64,000 nucleotides of DNA from Alloascoidea africana (taxonomy: Eukaryota; Ascomycota; Alloascoideomycetes; Alloascoideales; Alloascoideaceae), in assembly GCA_030581615.1 (NCBI GenBank), contig JAKTTT010000087.1, positions 1 through 64,000 of the forward strand, read 5' to 3'. The translations under genes were made by a program, and so were the position numbers. Under the pieces are notes generated by a model. It had not been told where the DNA came from. It saw only the letters and a program-made list of their open reading frames with translations, and did not search any database. Each line of letters begins with the position of its first letter. Position 1 is the first letter of the stretch. Below, in pieces: positions 9,781-20,529 of the stretch.

Positions 9781-10410
9781 TTAGTGTCCAGCAGAACCCT
9801 GCTTGAATCGAGGATGTCGAGGATCATCGATAAATTGAGAGGCTATTCCAAAAACATTGTTAGTGCAGTCTTTTAGTACAATAGCTGAAACTGCTGGTAC
9901 ATACAGTTCATGGAGGCAGTAGCTCCCTTTCCAATAAGGTAGTAAGTGATAGCACCTAGAAGCATATTAGTATCAATACAGGAGTATTTTCTCTCGGTCT
10001 ATATCCTTTTCGCTTCGGAAATCTCAAACAGACTAGGCGAGCTTGGTTGGTTGTCGAACAAACCCAACGGTTGACATTTCGGCGATCTGAACTAGAGCGA
10101 AAAGAGGCCGCCAATGATAGAGTCTCTAATGATCGGAACTCGATCCAAGCCATCCACCGCCAACAGATCCAAACATTTGTATGTTTGATTGATGCTCTCA
10201 TAAATAGATTGAAGATTCGCCGGAGCAAAAAAGTCTAATATAGTCGGTTTATTCTCGCTTACCTCCAACGAAGAATGGCCACAAGGGTTTAACTATATTC
10301 CGAGGTTAGAAACACAACTCGTTCCAAACAGTCCACACCCAACAAAAAATATAACATGAATATCTCAAATGCATACCGATAGGAGTGGGAAATTTCTTGT
10401 AACCAAACAT
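9781..10410 (-). CDS. ATP18: Mitochondrial ATP synthase subunit i/j, four exons
   Basis: Small gene found by joining exons 10410-10377, 10292-10263, 9955-9905 and 9842-9781; the product is 58 residues. It begins MFGYKKFPTPIVKPLWPFF, continues with a short membrane segment (VGGAITYYLIGKGATASM) and ends with DDPRHPRFKQGSAGH. This matches Atp18 (FPTPI-K--WPFF-GG ... DPRNPR), an F0 subunit that helps dimerise the ATP synthase in the inner membrane. All three junctions have GT donors and AG acceptors, and the joined reading frame is open. Three introns in 59 codons is striking, and intron 2 is 307 nt, the longest in the window. An open frame inside that intron (10047-10238, plus strand) has no known domain. 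The start lies 215 bases from the divergent NHP2 gene. Confidence 0.9.
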
Positions 10411-10529
10411 TTTTGTTCAAAAGCTAGTGGCTGCTTGTCGTAGTCAAAGACGGGGAGAAAAGAGAGGAAAGTCGACTTTAACCAAGTTTTCGTTTTCGGT
10501 GTTGCGGAGCATCCGTCAGAACGATAAGG

Positions 10530-10537
10530 TTACCCGG
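10530..10537. promoter_or_regulatory. TTACCCGG site in the ATP18/NHP2 divergent promoter
   Basis: Exact TTACCCGG lying about 90 bases upstream of NHP2 and 120 upstream of ATP18 in a 215-base bidirectional promoter. A Reb1-like factor could keep this small promoter nucleosome-free for both genes. Confidence 0.5.
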
Positions 10538-10625
10538 TTTTCTTGAAATTGTGAGCCCGAAAGAAAAAAAATTACCTCCATCTGAAAAAAAGTCGAAGAA
10601 CAAGACTATCTAACATATACCCACA

Positions 10626-11170
10626 ATGGCTAAAGATAAGACTAAGAGCCCCAAGAAGGAGCACAAAGAAGAAGCAGAAGATAACTACGACAAGCGGGTA
10701 TCTGAAGTTTTACCATTTGCTCATCCACTTGCTACCAAGAAATTAAACAAAAAAGTTTTGAAGACAATAAAGAAAGGTAACTATTGAAAATATTTGCATT
10801 TCTATATGTTTTGTATCTAATATTTCTAAAACCTTTTGTAGCATCAAAAGCAAAGCATGTTAAAAGAGGAACGAAAGAGGTGGTAAAAGCCCTACGAAAA
10901 GGCGACAAGGGCCTTGTTATTCTAGCTGGAGACATATCACCACCTGATGTGATTTCCCATATACCTGTTCTATGCGAGGACCATTCAGTTCCATATCTTT
11001 TCATTCCTTCAAAACAGGATCTGGGTTCTGCGGGCGCAACGAAGAGACCAACATCGGCGGTTTTCATTGTTCCTGGGGGTTCAAAGAAGAAGAGTGGAGA
11101 CGCTGAAAAGACTAAAGAATATAAAGATGCTTTTGATGAGGTGGTCAATGAGATTGGATCTGCTCAATAA
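10626..11170 (+). CDS. NHP2: H/ACA snoRNP protein Nhp2 (L7Ae family), two exons
   Basis: Exon 1 is 10626-10776 and exon 2 is 10842-11170, joined across a 65-nt GTAACT...AG intron to give 159 residues. Nhp2 is a core protein of H/ACA snoRNPs (with Cbf5, Nop10 and Gar1) and of telomerase-like RNPs in some lineages. It supports pseudouridylation of rRNA in the nucleolus. A lysine-rich N-terminus comes first, then the family signature PFAHPLATKKLNKKVLK. The L7Ae fold follows, with RGTKEVVKALRKGDKGLVIL, AGDISPPDVISHIPVLCED and LGSAGATKRPTSAVFI (RNA-binding loop). Length fits the family (about 155). Confidence 0.95.
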
Positions 11171-11338
11171 AAAGTCAAGGGGAGCAAAAAACTGCGTGCG
11201 TTTGTGGAGCAATTGATGAGTAAAGTAATATAAATGTCAATCCTAAATGTAGAGTAAAGAAACAAGATAAAAATTCCATTCAAAGCTCATGTTCATATTT
11301 TTGGATATCTATATGCAAACATCTACATTATTTTTCAT

Positions 11339-13435
11339 TCACAACTGTGACTTGACCCATCCTTCAAGTCCACCCTTGACGATAATTTCCTGTAAATTCA
11401 TCCCCAGTTCTCCAACCTTTTGTTTCAAAACAACTTTCCCATTTTGGCCCTCTGTTACAGTGACAGTTGAAGCACTGACATCCCATGTTGCAAACCATCC
11501 AGTTCTTCGTGTCAATTCAGGCTCTGCATTTGCATACTTTTCCCTCAACATGTTTATCAGTTGTGGGATCTCCAACGTCAGCAAAGCATTGTTAATACTG
11601 TTTCTCGAGAAAATGTTACCAAATGAACCGGCAATCACAAGCTTCATATCCCGGGCCAAAATTGCAGTTGCCGCCTGCTCTCTGGAAGAACCCGTACCAA
11701 AGTTGAAGCCTGAAATGATTATATCATTGGGTTTGGTCTTTGCACCAAACTCGGAATCATAGTTTTCCATACAAACTTCGGCCATCTTTTCCCTTGGAAC
11801 ATCGTCTTGATAGGTATACTTCCCAGGGTAAATACCGTCTGTGTTGATATTGTCAGCATCACAGAGAACCAACTCGCCTTCAATTCGGCTCGGGAAGCCT
11901 TCCAAAATGTTGGTACCGCCGGAGGAAGCTTCTACTTCTTCAGCCTCAGGTTCCAATTCAATTATCGCACTCTTAATTCCTCTTTCCGCAGGAGGAGTCT
12001 TGTTCTCAACCTCTTCAGGAAATGCCATTCTGCCCTTGACTGCAGAGGCAGCAACAACGGCGGGGGAAGCAAGATAGGCCAGGGCATCTCTGCTACCCAT
12101 TCTGCCTTTGAAGTTACGATTCGTGGCTGAGATTCCCACCTCTCCATCTTTCAACAAACCGGCTCCTAAGCCGATACATGGTCCACAACCAGCTGGAAGT
12201 GGGATTGCCCCAGCTTCCAGCAACGTCTGCCATGCACCAACAGCTTCAGCATCTGCCTGGACATTGGATGAAGCAGCTGCAATGTAGAACTCGACACCAG
12301 GAGCGACTTTGTGTCCCTTGACAACAGAAGCTGCTTCGCGTATATCACTTAATCGGCTGTTTGTGCACGAGACCAGATATGCCTTGTCGATTTTGATGCT
12401 CTGCTTGACAAGATCAGAAAGAGAGTTAGAGACCTTTACCGAGTTCGGACCCGAGACATAGGGGGCCAGACTCTCCAAGTCTAGTACCAGATGTTTTGCG
12501 TATTTTGCACCTGGATCAGCAGTAACCATGTTATTCTCCAATCCATCGATGGTTTGCTGGTTTATCCGAGGGTGAGGCTGTGGAAGCTTTTGTATGCGTT
12601 CTCTGTACCACTGGATCAAGGTCTGGTCGACGGGGAAAAGGCCCGAGAGCGCACCCCATTCTGTAGTCATATTTGCAATTGTCAGCCGAGAATCAATTGA
12701 TAGAGCCTCGATCTCGTCTCCTACAAACTCAATTGCATGGTTAAGAACCTCGTCATTGTTGAAAACACCGCAAAGAGCGACAATAACATCTTTGCCCGAA
12801 ACACCTTTTGGAAGTCTTCCCTTGAGCTCGACTTTAGCGACTGGTGGAATCTGCCACCAGGTCTGACCTGTAGCCCAAATAGAGGCTGCATCCGTTCTTA
12901 CAATTGGAGTCCCCAAGCCTCCAATTCCTCCATAAGTGTTTGAGTGGGAATCAGAGGCAACGCACAGCTTCAAAGGAAATGCATAACCTTCCTCGACCAT
13001 TATCTGATGTCCAATGCCTCTACCCGCAGGATAAAAATCAATGCCTTGTTCTTTTGCAAAATTCTCGATATTTCTATACTTTGTGAGATTTTTCTCCGAT
13101 TTGTTCTGGACATCATGGTCCAGTGTCATGACGACCTGTCTTGCATCCTTCACTTTTGCGGCACCCAGTCCCTTAAACTTGAGAGCAACGGGCCAAGTAT
13201 TATCATGAGTCATACAGTGTGCAGGCCTTATAGAAACATAATCACCACTTCGGACAATTTTGCCCTCTGGTAAACCAACAGCAGCCTTTTGGACGATTTT
13301 TTCAGTTAAACTCTGGGGTATGCTGCTAGTGGACTTTACCACTGTTGCTAGACCGCGCCGGAACCGGAACCGGGCTAGTAGGCCTGCTCTTTGCGCAAAA
13401 GACCTTGAATTGTGAGCTAGTATTGGTAAACCCAT
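11339..13435 (-). CDS. LYS4: Mitochondrial homoaconitase (lysine biosynthesis)
   Basis: 698-residue aconitase-superfamily protein. It best fits homoaconitase, which converts homocitrate/homoaconitate to homoisocitrate in the fungal alpha-aminoadipate lysine pathway. The N-terminus is Arg/Ser-rich without acids (about residues 1-30), a mitochondrial targeting presequence. The 4Fe-4S ligands are present: SCTNSR (C357) and GCGPC (C417, C420). Other features are [17 protein letters not shown] near the N-terminus, [23 protein letters not shown], and the swivel-domain motif [15 protein letters not shown] homoaconitase rather than TCA aconitase is favoured by length (about 690 instead of 780) and the [12 protein letters not shown] context. 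A perfect TGAGTCA (Gcn4-type) element lies 160 bases upstream. Confidence 0.9.
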   Translation of the reverse strand: MGLPILAHNSRSFAQRAGLLARFRFRRGLATVVKSTSSIPQSLTEKIVQKAAVGLPEGKIVRSGDYVSIRPAHCMTHDNTWPVALKFKGLGAAKVKDARQVVMTLDHDVQNKSEKNLTKYRNIENFAKEQGIDFYPAGRGIGHQIMVEEGYAFPLKLCVASDSHSNTYGGIGGLGTPIVRTDAASIWATGQTWWQIPPVAKVELKGRLPKGVSGKDVIVALCGVFNNDEVLNHAIEFVGDEIEALSIDSRLTIANMTTEWGALSGLFPVDQTLIQWYRERIQKLPQPHPRINQQTIDGLENNMVTADPGAKYAKHLVLDLESLAPYVSGPNSVKVSNSLSDLVKQSIKIDKAYLVSCTNSRLSDIREAASVVKGHKVAPGVEFYIAAASSNVQADAEAVGAWQTLLEAGAIPLPAGCGPCIGLGAGLLKDGEVGISATNRNFKGRMGSRDALAYLASPAVVAASAVKGRMAFPEEVENKTPPAERGIKSAIIELEPEAEEVEASSGGTNILEGFPSRIEGELVLCDADNINTDGIYPGKYTYQDDVPREKMAEVCMENYDSEFGAKTKPNDIIISGFNFGTGSSREQAATAILARDMKLVIAGSFGNIFSRNSINNALLTLEIPQLINMLREKYANAEPELTRRTGWFATWDVSASTVTVTEGQNGKVVLKQKVGELGMNLQEIIVKGGLEGWVKSQL

Positions 13436-13596
13436 TGACGAGACTTTGTGTGTAACGTTTCACTGCTCAGGAGAGGAGGAAATATACCAGAGGATACGGT
13501 TTTAGTATTTTTGTCCGCAAAGGAGTGAAGAGTCAGGGTGAGAATCCCAGATCTAAAAAAAAAAAGAAAATGTGTCATCGGTGGTTACGTAAGCGG

Positions 13597-13603
13597 TGAG
13601 TCA
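13597..13603. promoter_or_regulatory. TGAGTCA Gcn4-type element upstream of LYS4
   Basis: Perfect TGAGTCA core about 160 bases upstream of the LYS4 start. Gcn4/CpcA bZIP factors activate amino-acid biosynthetic genes, including lysine genes, through TGACTCA/TGAGTCA. A partial GAGTCA lies near 13530. Known logic plus exact match; binding not shown. Confidence 0.55.
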
Positions 13604-13655
13604 GCCGAGGTAATCAGGTTTCGCGCGCGTCCTCATTTGCGGGGGGTCGGTGTGG

Positions 13656-13663
13656 CCGGGTAA
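13656..13663. promoter_or_regulatory. CCGGGTAA (TTACCCGG reverse) upstream of LYS4
   Basis: Exact Reb1-like octamer about 220 bases upstream of LYS4, 50 bases beyond the Gcn4-type element. Confidence 0.45.
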
Positions 13664-14959
13664 CATGCTCTGGGCAAGTGCGATTTTTGTTGGATTTGGC
13701 CAGTGCGTTGCATCGCGAGTGTTGTTGTTTCTCTTCTCTTCTTCTTCTACTTCTTCTTGTTCTTCTCACGGTTTCCTCCTGTTCATGTCTCACTCTGATG
13801 ATATCGACTGGCATTCCGGGACCGGTGTCGTGCTATCCGTGCTCTGCTTTCCCGGTGCCCCAGCTACCCCAGGGCCAGGGGCCCACTCCGGGGTTATACT
13901 GCTTGCTGGAGTCTAAGCATTATCGTCTCTGACAGATAGATATGTTGGGTCCTGGGCAGAACAACACCACAAGGAAAACCAAGTTGTTATTTAAAGACCG
14001 TGAATGAACACTTCTTTTCTCTCCAAATAGCATGCTGATATGGAACAGAGAAAAAAACCATCGATGTGAACTCATATTTATACCCGGGTTGTTTGATCCT
14101 GCTGTCAAGTTTCTCTCGATCGCGATGAGCATTACTACGCGTTCGAGCCGCATCACTCTTGATCCTAAACACACGGCAAATCAGGAACCAAAAAAAAAAA
14201 AACTCGGTTTGATACCACGATCGGGAGTAAACCGGATCCACATATTAATTATTATATCGATATTTATTTGTATCTATGACGATCTCCAGAAAGATGGCTG
14301 ACGACTGACTACGTGGTTCAACCAGTTGCTTTGGAGTATGCTCATTAAAAAGCACGGACGATCTGGACAGCGATAAACAAGTTTCAACATTTGCATATGA
14401 CAAGCAGATTTCGCCATCCTTTATACCATAAGGAAATTGGCTCATAACCTGACACCCATATCTGAGCATTCCTTCGACTAATTGAATTTTAATGATGAAC
14501 AAATAATATCATTAAATTATCAAATGCTCTAAAAGATGCCAGCTCAACACCCACGCCTTGCCGAGCAGAGTCAAATGACCGGGTCTGTTTGGGAAGCAAA
14601 GCGAAGCGCACGAAAACAAATAAATGCAAGCATTCGTGATACCTCCCAGCAGATGCTTAGTTCTATTTGCTGGGATTGCAGCAAATGGTGGCAACCAGAT
14701 TCCAATCTACGACGCCCAGATCCAGATCCAGATCCAGACTCAGACTTAAGCTCAGACTTGGGTCCATACGCATACACCAGTTGCAAGCAAAGAAACAGCA
14801 AAACGCCACCGCGAAACAGACACTCTGTTGCAACACGTCGTCAAAGAGCAAAGAAAGACGGAACACGCGCAAACAAAGGCTGGCCAACATGACAGAATCC
14901 GGGCACTAAGGGCCCAAAAATTCGCTCGCAGCGCAATCAATCAACCAGCTCGGACCCGG

Positions 14960-14966
14960 TTACCCG
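14960..14966. promoter_or_regulatory. TTACCCG site upstream of RTN1
   Basis: TTACCCG followed by C, about 200 bases upstream of the RTN1 start, inside a GC-rich patch. Seven of the eight bases of the motif seen in the other promoters. Confidence 0.4.
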
Positions 14967-15167
14967 CCCGAATGTAGAGGTGTTTTGGGCACACCACACG
15001 ACACCGTTTAAAAAGGGTGTGAATTTCCATCCCTTGTTTTACCCTTCATACCACTTTCCTCCCTTTCCCGTCAGCGTCAATTGGGGCCTTTTTTCTTTCT
15101 TCCGCTTCCCTTTAATCTCGTCTTGTTGATTCCATTCGATTCTGCCTAGTGTGTGTATCTACAAAAG

Positions 15168-16072
15168 ATGGCCGCTCCAAGAGTACCCGATATCCTTACC
15201 TGGGACAACCCAGTTGCAACTGGAAAAACTTTTGGTTTCCTGTTGTTTGTCCTCTACGTTGTCAAATACGTCAATGTCTTTAGAGTCTTTTTATTTATTG
15301 CCTATCCGGTTTTGTTTTGTAAGTGACCACTCCGCGGTTTCTTTTTGGATTGGATTGGATTGACCATTAACTAACCTAACCATCTCTTTGTTTTGTTTTA
15401 GTGTCTGGCACTGTTGAATATCTTGGTCGACGTTTACAGAAAAGCCCATCTGGATTTGTTTCCAGATTCAAGCCAAAGTATCTTTCTATCCCACATGAAG
15501 CCGCTGAGAATTTCTTCTCTTATGTCTTTAGAATTTCAAGCAGCGTGCTGGCCCATGCTCAGCAGATACTATATGCTGAGAGCGTTAGAGCAACTTTTTT
15601 GGCCGCCTTTCTCTCATGGTTTCTGTTTCAATTCAGTGGATTTGTTACTGTTTGGAGCATATCTTTGATTGCCACAATCGGTGCCTTTACACTACCGGCC
15701 ATTTACATTAGATTCCAACCTGAAATTGATCAAGGTGTTGCCAGTGGTGTTGTTTTCGCAAAGGGCAAATTTGCAGAGGCTCGGGATATCGCTGCCGAGA
15801 AGACGACTCCTGTTCGAGCAATGATTGACGAAAAGCTCGCACCTATTCGATCACAGGTTGAAGCCAAGCTAGCACCTGTTCGATCTCGTTTTGCAAGACG
15901 GCAGACTGCAGGACTCGGACCTCAAGCAGATGGCGTTGCCGCTGAGCCTGCGGTTACAACCGGCATCGACCCCACTGCTTCTGTAGGGTCCAAGCAATCT
16001 TTCGGAAAGGGATCACAGTACTCACAGGTGCCAAATGGTACCAGAAGACAGCAGGTACCAATTGTTGATTAG
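15168..16072 (+). CDS. RTN1: Reticulon-like ER-shaping protein, two exons
   Basis: Exon 1 is 15168-15318 and exon 2 is 15402-16072, with an 83-nt GTAAGT intron containing ACTAACCTAAC; the product is 273 residues. Reticulons wedge into the ER membrane and make tubules. The reticulon homology domain begins at once with PDILTWDNPVATGKTFGFLL, a typical W-x-NP start. It has two long hydrophobic hairpins (about residues 20-52 and 100-140), and the second half includes the conserved TLPAIYIRFQPEID. The C-terminal tail carries two tandem APIRSQVEAKLAPVRSR-like amphipathic repeats and a Gly/Ser-rich end. It may work with or against the Lunapark encoded at 4.6-5.6 kb. The symbol is by family; paralogue assignment is not certain. 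Confidence 0.9.
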
Positions 16073-16513
16073 GCGTGAGCGTGTGTGTATAGGATTTGTG
16101 TTGTGGTGGAAAGTTTGAAGTTGGAATAGAGTTGAAATGGTTTTAGCCACTCTGGCGAAACGAAATTTTTCTTTTCTTTTCTTTTCTTTTCCTTTTCGTA
16201 TATTTTGTTTAAAACAATGCGCCCACTTTTAACGATAAAGAGCAGAAAGAAGAAGAAAAAAAATGCTATAGGCTGGTAATCTATCTATTTAGTCTTCTCC
16301 CCCCCAAAGAGAGAGAGTGTGTGTACTCTCGTAATAGCTGTAATGTGAACCCCCACTCTCCGGTTAAGCGATAACGATTTGTTATTATGAGCAGATCTGG
16401 AAAATCTACCAGTTTAATTGAAGCTAGCAACAACAACAACGATTACAAGGATAGGATTAACAATTTTATCTATTTATTTTGATGTTGAACCAGATAATTA
16501 AGCCAAAAACCAG
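16073..16513. other. Convergent 3' region RTN1/GOS1
   Basis: Includes a TTTTC pentamer run at about 16167-16192 and a GAGAGTGTGT purine tract near 16309-16324. No gene seen. Confidence 0.6.
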
Positions 16514-17408
16514 TTATCCAAAAAACATTAGAAACAGGATACAAACGGTGATTAGGGATGCAATTATAAGACTATCTCTTTTTTTCCGGGTATTTACTTT
16601 TGAAATGATTGTGTTTATACCAGGAATATGTGCTAAAAAAGAGGAGAACAATTAGTTAGCAAGAGAATCTTTTTTTAAGGAAATGAGGACAAATTTTTTG
16701 TACCTATTGTGGACATGAGTCTTCTTTGAGCACCTGCCAAAGTTGCTCTTTGCCTTGTAATCTCATCCCGCGTTTCAAAAGCCTGTTGTAAAAGTCGATC
16801 GGCCAAACTGTGTGAACCATTAATGTGACCTCTTTCTTCAAGCATGTAATCTTCCTCCATTTGTGCCGCTGTTCTTGTATTCCCACCACCATTGGCACCA
16901 CCAGCACCGGCGGAGGCACCGCCTGGTCTACCCCCAGCCCCCGGTGTACCTGTTCTTGCTCTATGATTTTCGATATCCGAACGTACAGAAAACAACAGAT
17001 TTAATCGGTTTCTTTCCTCTTGAATTCCTTCTTGAATCCGTGAAAACTCATGTTTATGATCGTTTAAAATCTCCTTGTGGCGTTGTAATTGTTGTAATTT
17101 TGTTGCTGGGATTTTGTTATCTTGTAATGAAAGTCGAGATAATGACTCGATTGCCTCAGTTCGCTAGAATTTTTCCCCAAATGTCAATTCCTGGTTTTGA
17201 TCCAATTAATTCTTAATTGTGTAGGAAAGGAAAAAAAGGTATCACTTACCTTTTCGATAACGCTCCGCAGTTCATGCTCTACCCTGACCTCATCCTCAAC
17301 TGCACTCGAAGTCGGTGTCTGGATAAACTCGGAATAGGATCCTAAAAGTGACTCGGTCTGCGACTCCAAATTACGCACTTGAAGTCGGACGTTGTTCATG
17401 GTGGCCAT
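16514..17408 (-). CDS. GOS1: Golgi SNARE Gos1 (GS28/GOSR1 family), three exons
   Basis: Exons 17408-17250, 17163-16704 and 16632-16514 join to 245 residues. Gos1 is a Qb-SNARE acting with Sed5, Ykt6 and Sft1 in intra-Golgi retrograde traffic. The start MATMNNVRLQVRNLESQTES resembles the GS28 N-terminus (LE-QTE-LL--YS). The Habc-like part includes KLQQLQRHKEILNDH and GIQEERNRLNLLFSVRSDI, both family signatures. The SNARE motif is SLADRLLQQAFETRDEI followed by TRQRATLAGAQRRL, and the Q of QRATL is the likely zero-layer residue. A conserved IPGINTIISKVNTRKKRD precedes the C-terminal membrane anchor of about 16 residues. An insert rich in Gly/Ala/Pro (about residues 140-165) separates the domains and is not usual in yeast Gos1. 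Confidence 0.9.
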
Positions 17409-17537
17409 GCTGGATCAGAAATTGACAAACTCACTCCCAGGTCTATAGATACTTGTTCTTACTCTCAATGTGCTGTCTATATAGTCTGGGGTGTGTGTTG
17501 GGGGGTGTGGGGCGTATGGATGTTTTAATGTGTGTGG

Positions 17538-18254
17538 TTATAGTAAAACAAGTCTTGCGTAGGTGGAAATCCACAGCGGGAGATACTCAACAAGAGGGAA
17601 TTGCGTTGTGTTGTTTGTGATGAGCCAATCTTGAATAACCTGTTGAAGGATCTGGGCAGTTTGACAAGGATGGATGAAGAAAGATGGTAAATTCGTGATT
17701 GGGTCCTCCTGAGCAATCAAATCAAAACGTTAGAATCATTATTGATCTGCAAAGGGCATTATTACTTACTCCTTGGGTTATATACTTGAACAGTTCATCT
17801 CCGTACATATCGGATGAGATGAGCTGGTTTAAACAATTGTAGAGTTGAGATGTATCCGTTATAACAGAGTGTTCCTCAATACCATCCTCATCATCTTGAT
17901 ACTTGTGTATGTTAAAGTGTAACACAGGTACTCTGTAATTTATAGAATATGCTAGATTCGCATGAAGATGATAACGACATTTCTCCCATTGTTCATGTAA
18001 TGGATTTAATCGTTCGGTTATATCTTTGATCATATGGACATGATGCCTTGAATACTAAATTTACGCAGTCTCAGTTGGTAATTGTTCAACTAAGACTCAC
18101 TCACTTAAAACAATACCTGATCAGAGACACAGTGTTGAAGAGACAAGTCATGTTCTCCACCATGTTTATCAAACCAATGTGTAATCATAAGCATTTCAAG
18201 ACAATTGTTAAATTGCTCTTGCGTAATACAGCCTGTTTCTATATCCGTATCCAT
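17538..18254 (-). CDS. ATG10: Autophagy E2-like enzyme Atg10, three exons
   Basis: Exons 18254-18117, 18054-17770 and 17708-17538 (introns 62 and 61 nt) join in frame to 197 residues. Atg10 is the E2-like enzyme that passes Atg12 from Atg7 to Atg5 in autophagosome formation. The N-terminus is MDTDIETGCITQEQFNNCL. The middle contains CRYHLHANLAYSINYRVPVLHF, matching the Atg10/Atg3 core (YHI-YS-SY-VPVL-F). The last exon has EDPITNLPSFFIHPCQTA with the catalytic Cys (C156) in the HPC-T motif, and it ends in LPLWISTYARLVLL. The start could lie further upstream in the same open frame (to about 18368). The gene lies about 130 bases upstream of GOS1 on the same strand. Confidence 0.85.
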
Positions 18255-18800
18255 ATCTATGATTTGATTCTTTGTTGCAGCAGCAGAATCTTTGGGACGT
18301 GAATCTAGTGAGTTAAAGCAAGCAATCCCCATCCATCCAACCAACCCCCCACAAAGTCTACAAAGCACAAGATGTTAATTTGAGATGTTTATTTCTCATC
18401 AAATAAAAAATTAAAAAACAAGACGAACTAAATAACAATAATATAACAACAGGCAAAGAAAGAAAAGGAAAAAGTAAACAAGAGGAATCAACAACAAAAA
18501 AAAGTTAACAAACAAACAAACAAAAAAAAAAGAAGCAAGATTCTTTTCCTTTTTTTCCTCCTTTACCAGCGTGGTAATATTGATTTGCCATTATAATTAT
18601 GCTATTCCTACTCACTCTCGTATTTCCATGTCCCTTGCGTTTTTCTGGATCTGATTGGTTTTACTTACACACATGTTTCATTTCCATTTCGGTTTTCCTT
18701 TTTCCGTTTCCGTTCCACTTGCACTTGCACTTGTGCCTTGCACTTGCACAATTACAAGCGCATCGGCCACGGTAAATAAAATAAAAACGGTTTTTGGGAA
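18255..18800. other. Region between SDH2 3' end and ATG10 5' end
   Basis: ATG10 promoter side plus SDH2 3' flank. Rich in A runs and AAAC repeats (about 18500-18535) and in CACTTGCA repeats near 18715-18745. No gene seen. Confidence 0.6.
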
Positions 18801-19658
18801 TTAAGCCAAGGCAATTGATTTTTTAATCTTGGCAATGGCCAAACCTGGGTTCAAACCTTTTGGACATGTTCTGGCACAGTTCATAATTGTATGACATCTA
18901 TACAGACTCATGCTGTTTTGAAGGATTTCTCTTCGGATACCTGAGGCTTGATCTCTGGAATCAATCAACCACCGATAGGCCTGCATCAGAACAGCAGGAC
19001 CCAGGTATTCTTGTTGATTCCACCAGTATGAGGGACAAGAGGTTGAGCAGCATGCACAGAGAATACATTCGTAAAGACCATCCAGCTTCTTACGGTCTTC
19101 AATGCTCTGTAGATTCTCTTTACCATCCTCTGGAACAGAGTCACGTTGTAAATAGGGTTGAATACTCTTGTACTGTTTGTAAAAATGGGTAAGGTCGGGG
19201 ACCAAATCACGGACGACAAACATGTGGGGGAGAGGATAAATTTTAGTTTCCTTGGTGGTGTCAGTGTCGATACGGCAAAGACATGCCAAAGTATTTCTAC
19301 CGCCAATGTTCATGGCACAGGAACCACAGATTCCCTCACGACATGATCTTCGAAAAGTGAGAGTTGAGTCCTGCTCATTTTTGATTTTGAGAATAGCGTC
19401 CAGAATCATGGGACCAGTCTGGTTCAGGTCAATCTTGTACTCCTGGAGCTGTGGTTTCTGCTCCGGCGTATCGGGGTTCCATCTGTAGATTTTGAAGGTC
19501 TTGATTCTGGGAGCCTTGGGGGTCTCGGCAGAAACCGTGGCCAGGGAACGGGACTGGAGAGCGTACAAGGCGCCGGCCTGTTGCTGGCTGGCCATGAGAG
19601 CAGAGCGGCCCAGCGTCTTTGCGCCAACGGCTAGACTCAGAGAAGACGACTTGAACAT
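18801..19658 (-). CDS. SDH2: Succinate dehydrogenase iron-sulfur subunit
   Basis: 285-residue Fe-S subunit of complex II in the mitochondrial inner membrane, passing electrons from Sdh1 to the quinone site. The ATG giving [20 protein letters not shown] is chosen because it starts an Arg/Ser-rich presequence; the frame is open for 36 more codons upstream without such features. The 2Fe-2S ligands are in [16 protein letters not shown] (C106, C111, C114) with C126 in LACLC. The 4Fe-4S and 3Fe-4S clusters are held by [17 protein letters not shown] and [17 protein letters not shown]. The Trp-Trp of SYWWN near the quinone site is present. Single exon. A CCAAT box and a CACGTG element lie about 225-245 bases upstream. 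Confidence 0.97.
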   Translation of the reverse strand: MFKSSSLSLAVGAKTLGRSALMASQQQAGALYALQSRSLATVSAETPKAPRIKTFKIYRWNPDTPEQKPQLQEYKIDLNQTGPMILDAILKIKNEQDSTLTFRRSCREGICGSCAMNIGGRNTLACLCRIDTDTTKETKIYPLPHMFVVRDLVPDLTHFYKQYKSIQPYLQRDSVPEDGKENLQSIEDRKKLDGLYECILCACCSTSCPSYWWNQQEYLGPAVLMQAYRWLIDSRDQASGIRREILQNSMSLYRCHTIMNCARTCPKGLNPGLAIAKIKKSIALA

Positions 19659-20529
19659 TGTGTAACTGTGACTGTCACTGGCAGGAGTAGATGTGGTTGG
19701 AGCAGGGGAAATAGCAGACTTTGGTGCTCTGTAGCTGGAGAAGAGAAGGAGTTGTGGGGGGTGCAATGCTTATATATGAAGCCTGTGCTAATTCCCTCAG
19801 GCCGACCCCGCGCTGCCAGCAAAAAACACAAAAAAGAAAGCCGGGTTTCTCACTTTTTCGCATTAATCATCGCGCCGCTGATTGGCTGCGGCCGCGTCAC
19901 GTGAGCGTCGGAGCTCCGACGCGCCCGCAGGCCGGCCGGCAGACCGGGTCGCGAGACCGGGTCGCCAACGGCCGGGCCCCCCTGGTGGGTGGTCCGGTCC
20001 CCGGAGATCCATCCAGCAGACACCGCAGAAGCAGAAACCGCCAGCACGGAGCGAGTGTCGAGGTCGAGGTTCGCACTGGAATGGAGATTGGGGTCGCGTG
20101 TAGGGGGAGACCGACGGAGAACGGAGAAGGCCAGGCTGGCGGCTTCTCGCCAGGCTGGGGGCACGCGAGAGAGCGGTTCGCTCAGGTTTTTGGTCTGTCC
20201 AGCATGCGGCTACCCCCGGACCAGGGTTCTTCTGGTCTCGTTTGTGGGCTCTGGCCGGCACACGAGAAGGAAAACGAGGATGTGCACTCGCGGGATCTGC
20301 TCGAACTGGTTGGAACTCCCTGCTACGGGAGAGCGGCGTCGCGTGGAGTGCAAACAGGCCTGCTCTGCCAGGAAAGTCCGAAAATGTCGTCGCCCGTCAT
20401 TCCGTTCTACAGAGACCCCTACTTGTATTTTTCTCACTACGTGGGTGGCTCCATTGTCGACAAAAAAAGGTTGGGTTTGGATCAACACTCTATTTTTCTA
20501 TTCCTACCGGCCGAAAAGACTTTTCACAA
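19659..20529. other. GC-rich SDH2 promoter region
   Basis: 871 bases, strongly GC-rich from about 19860 to 20380, with NotI-like GCGGCCGC at 19887-19894. Several long open frames run through it on both strands (up to 270 codons), but they overlap each other, have no domains, and reflect the low number of stop codons in GC-rich DNA. No gene called. Confidence 0.6.
19881..19903. promoter_or_regulatory. CCAAT box and CACGTG element upstream of SDH2
   Basis: ATTGG (CCAAT on the gene strand) at 19881-19885 in a GATTGGC context, and CACGTG at 19898-19903. In yeasts SDH2 is a known target of the CCAAT-binding HAP complex; CACGTG is bound by Cbf1-type bHLH factors. Positions are about 225-245 bases upstream of the start. 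Confidence 0.5.

Larger units (their letters stand above)
13436..15167. other. Long divergent promoter region LYS4/RTN1
   Basis: 1.7 kb without a supportable gene. Many short overlapping frames exist on both strands around 14.5-14.9 kb, a sign of base composition rather than coding. The region includes GC-rich patches (13.62-13.90 and 14.88-15.00 kb). It also has a hexamer run (GATCCA/GACTCA-type, about 14716-14760), a Gcn4-type site and two Reb1-like sites. Confidence 0.6.

Noticed and set aside
10047-10238. 63-codon frame inside ATP18 intron 2
   Set aside because: No domain and fully intronic; the intron model is well supported by the Atp18 match on both sides.
9956-10262. Intronic snoRNA in ATP18
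   Set aside because: No convincing C/D or H/ACA box pair; kept only as a question under the ATP18 finding.
14512-14940. Overlapping frames on both strands near 14.5-14.9 kb
   Set aside because: Up to five frames are open at once, which shows base composition and a GATCCA-type repeat rather than a gene.
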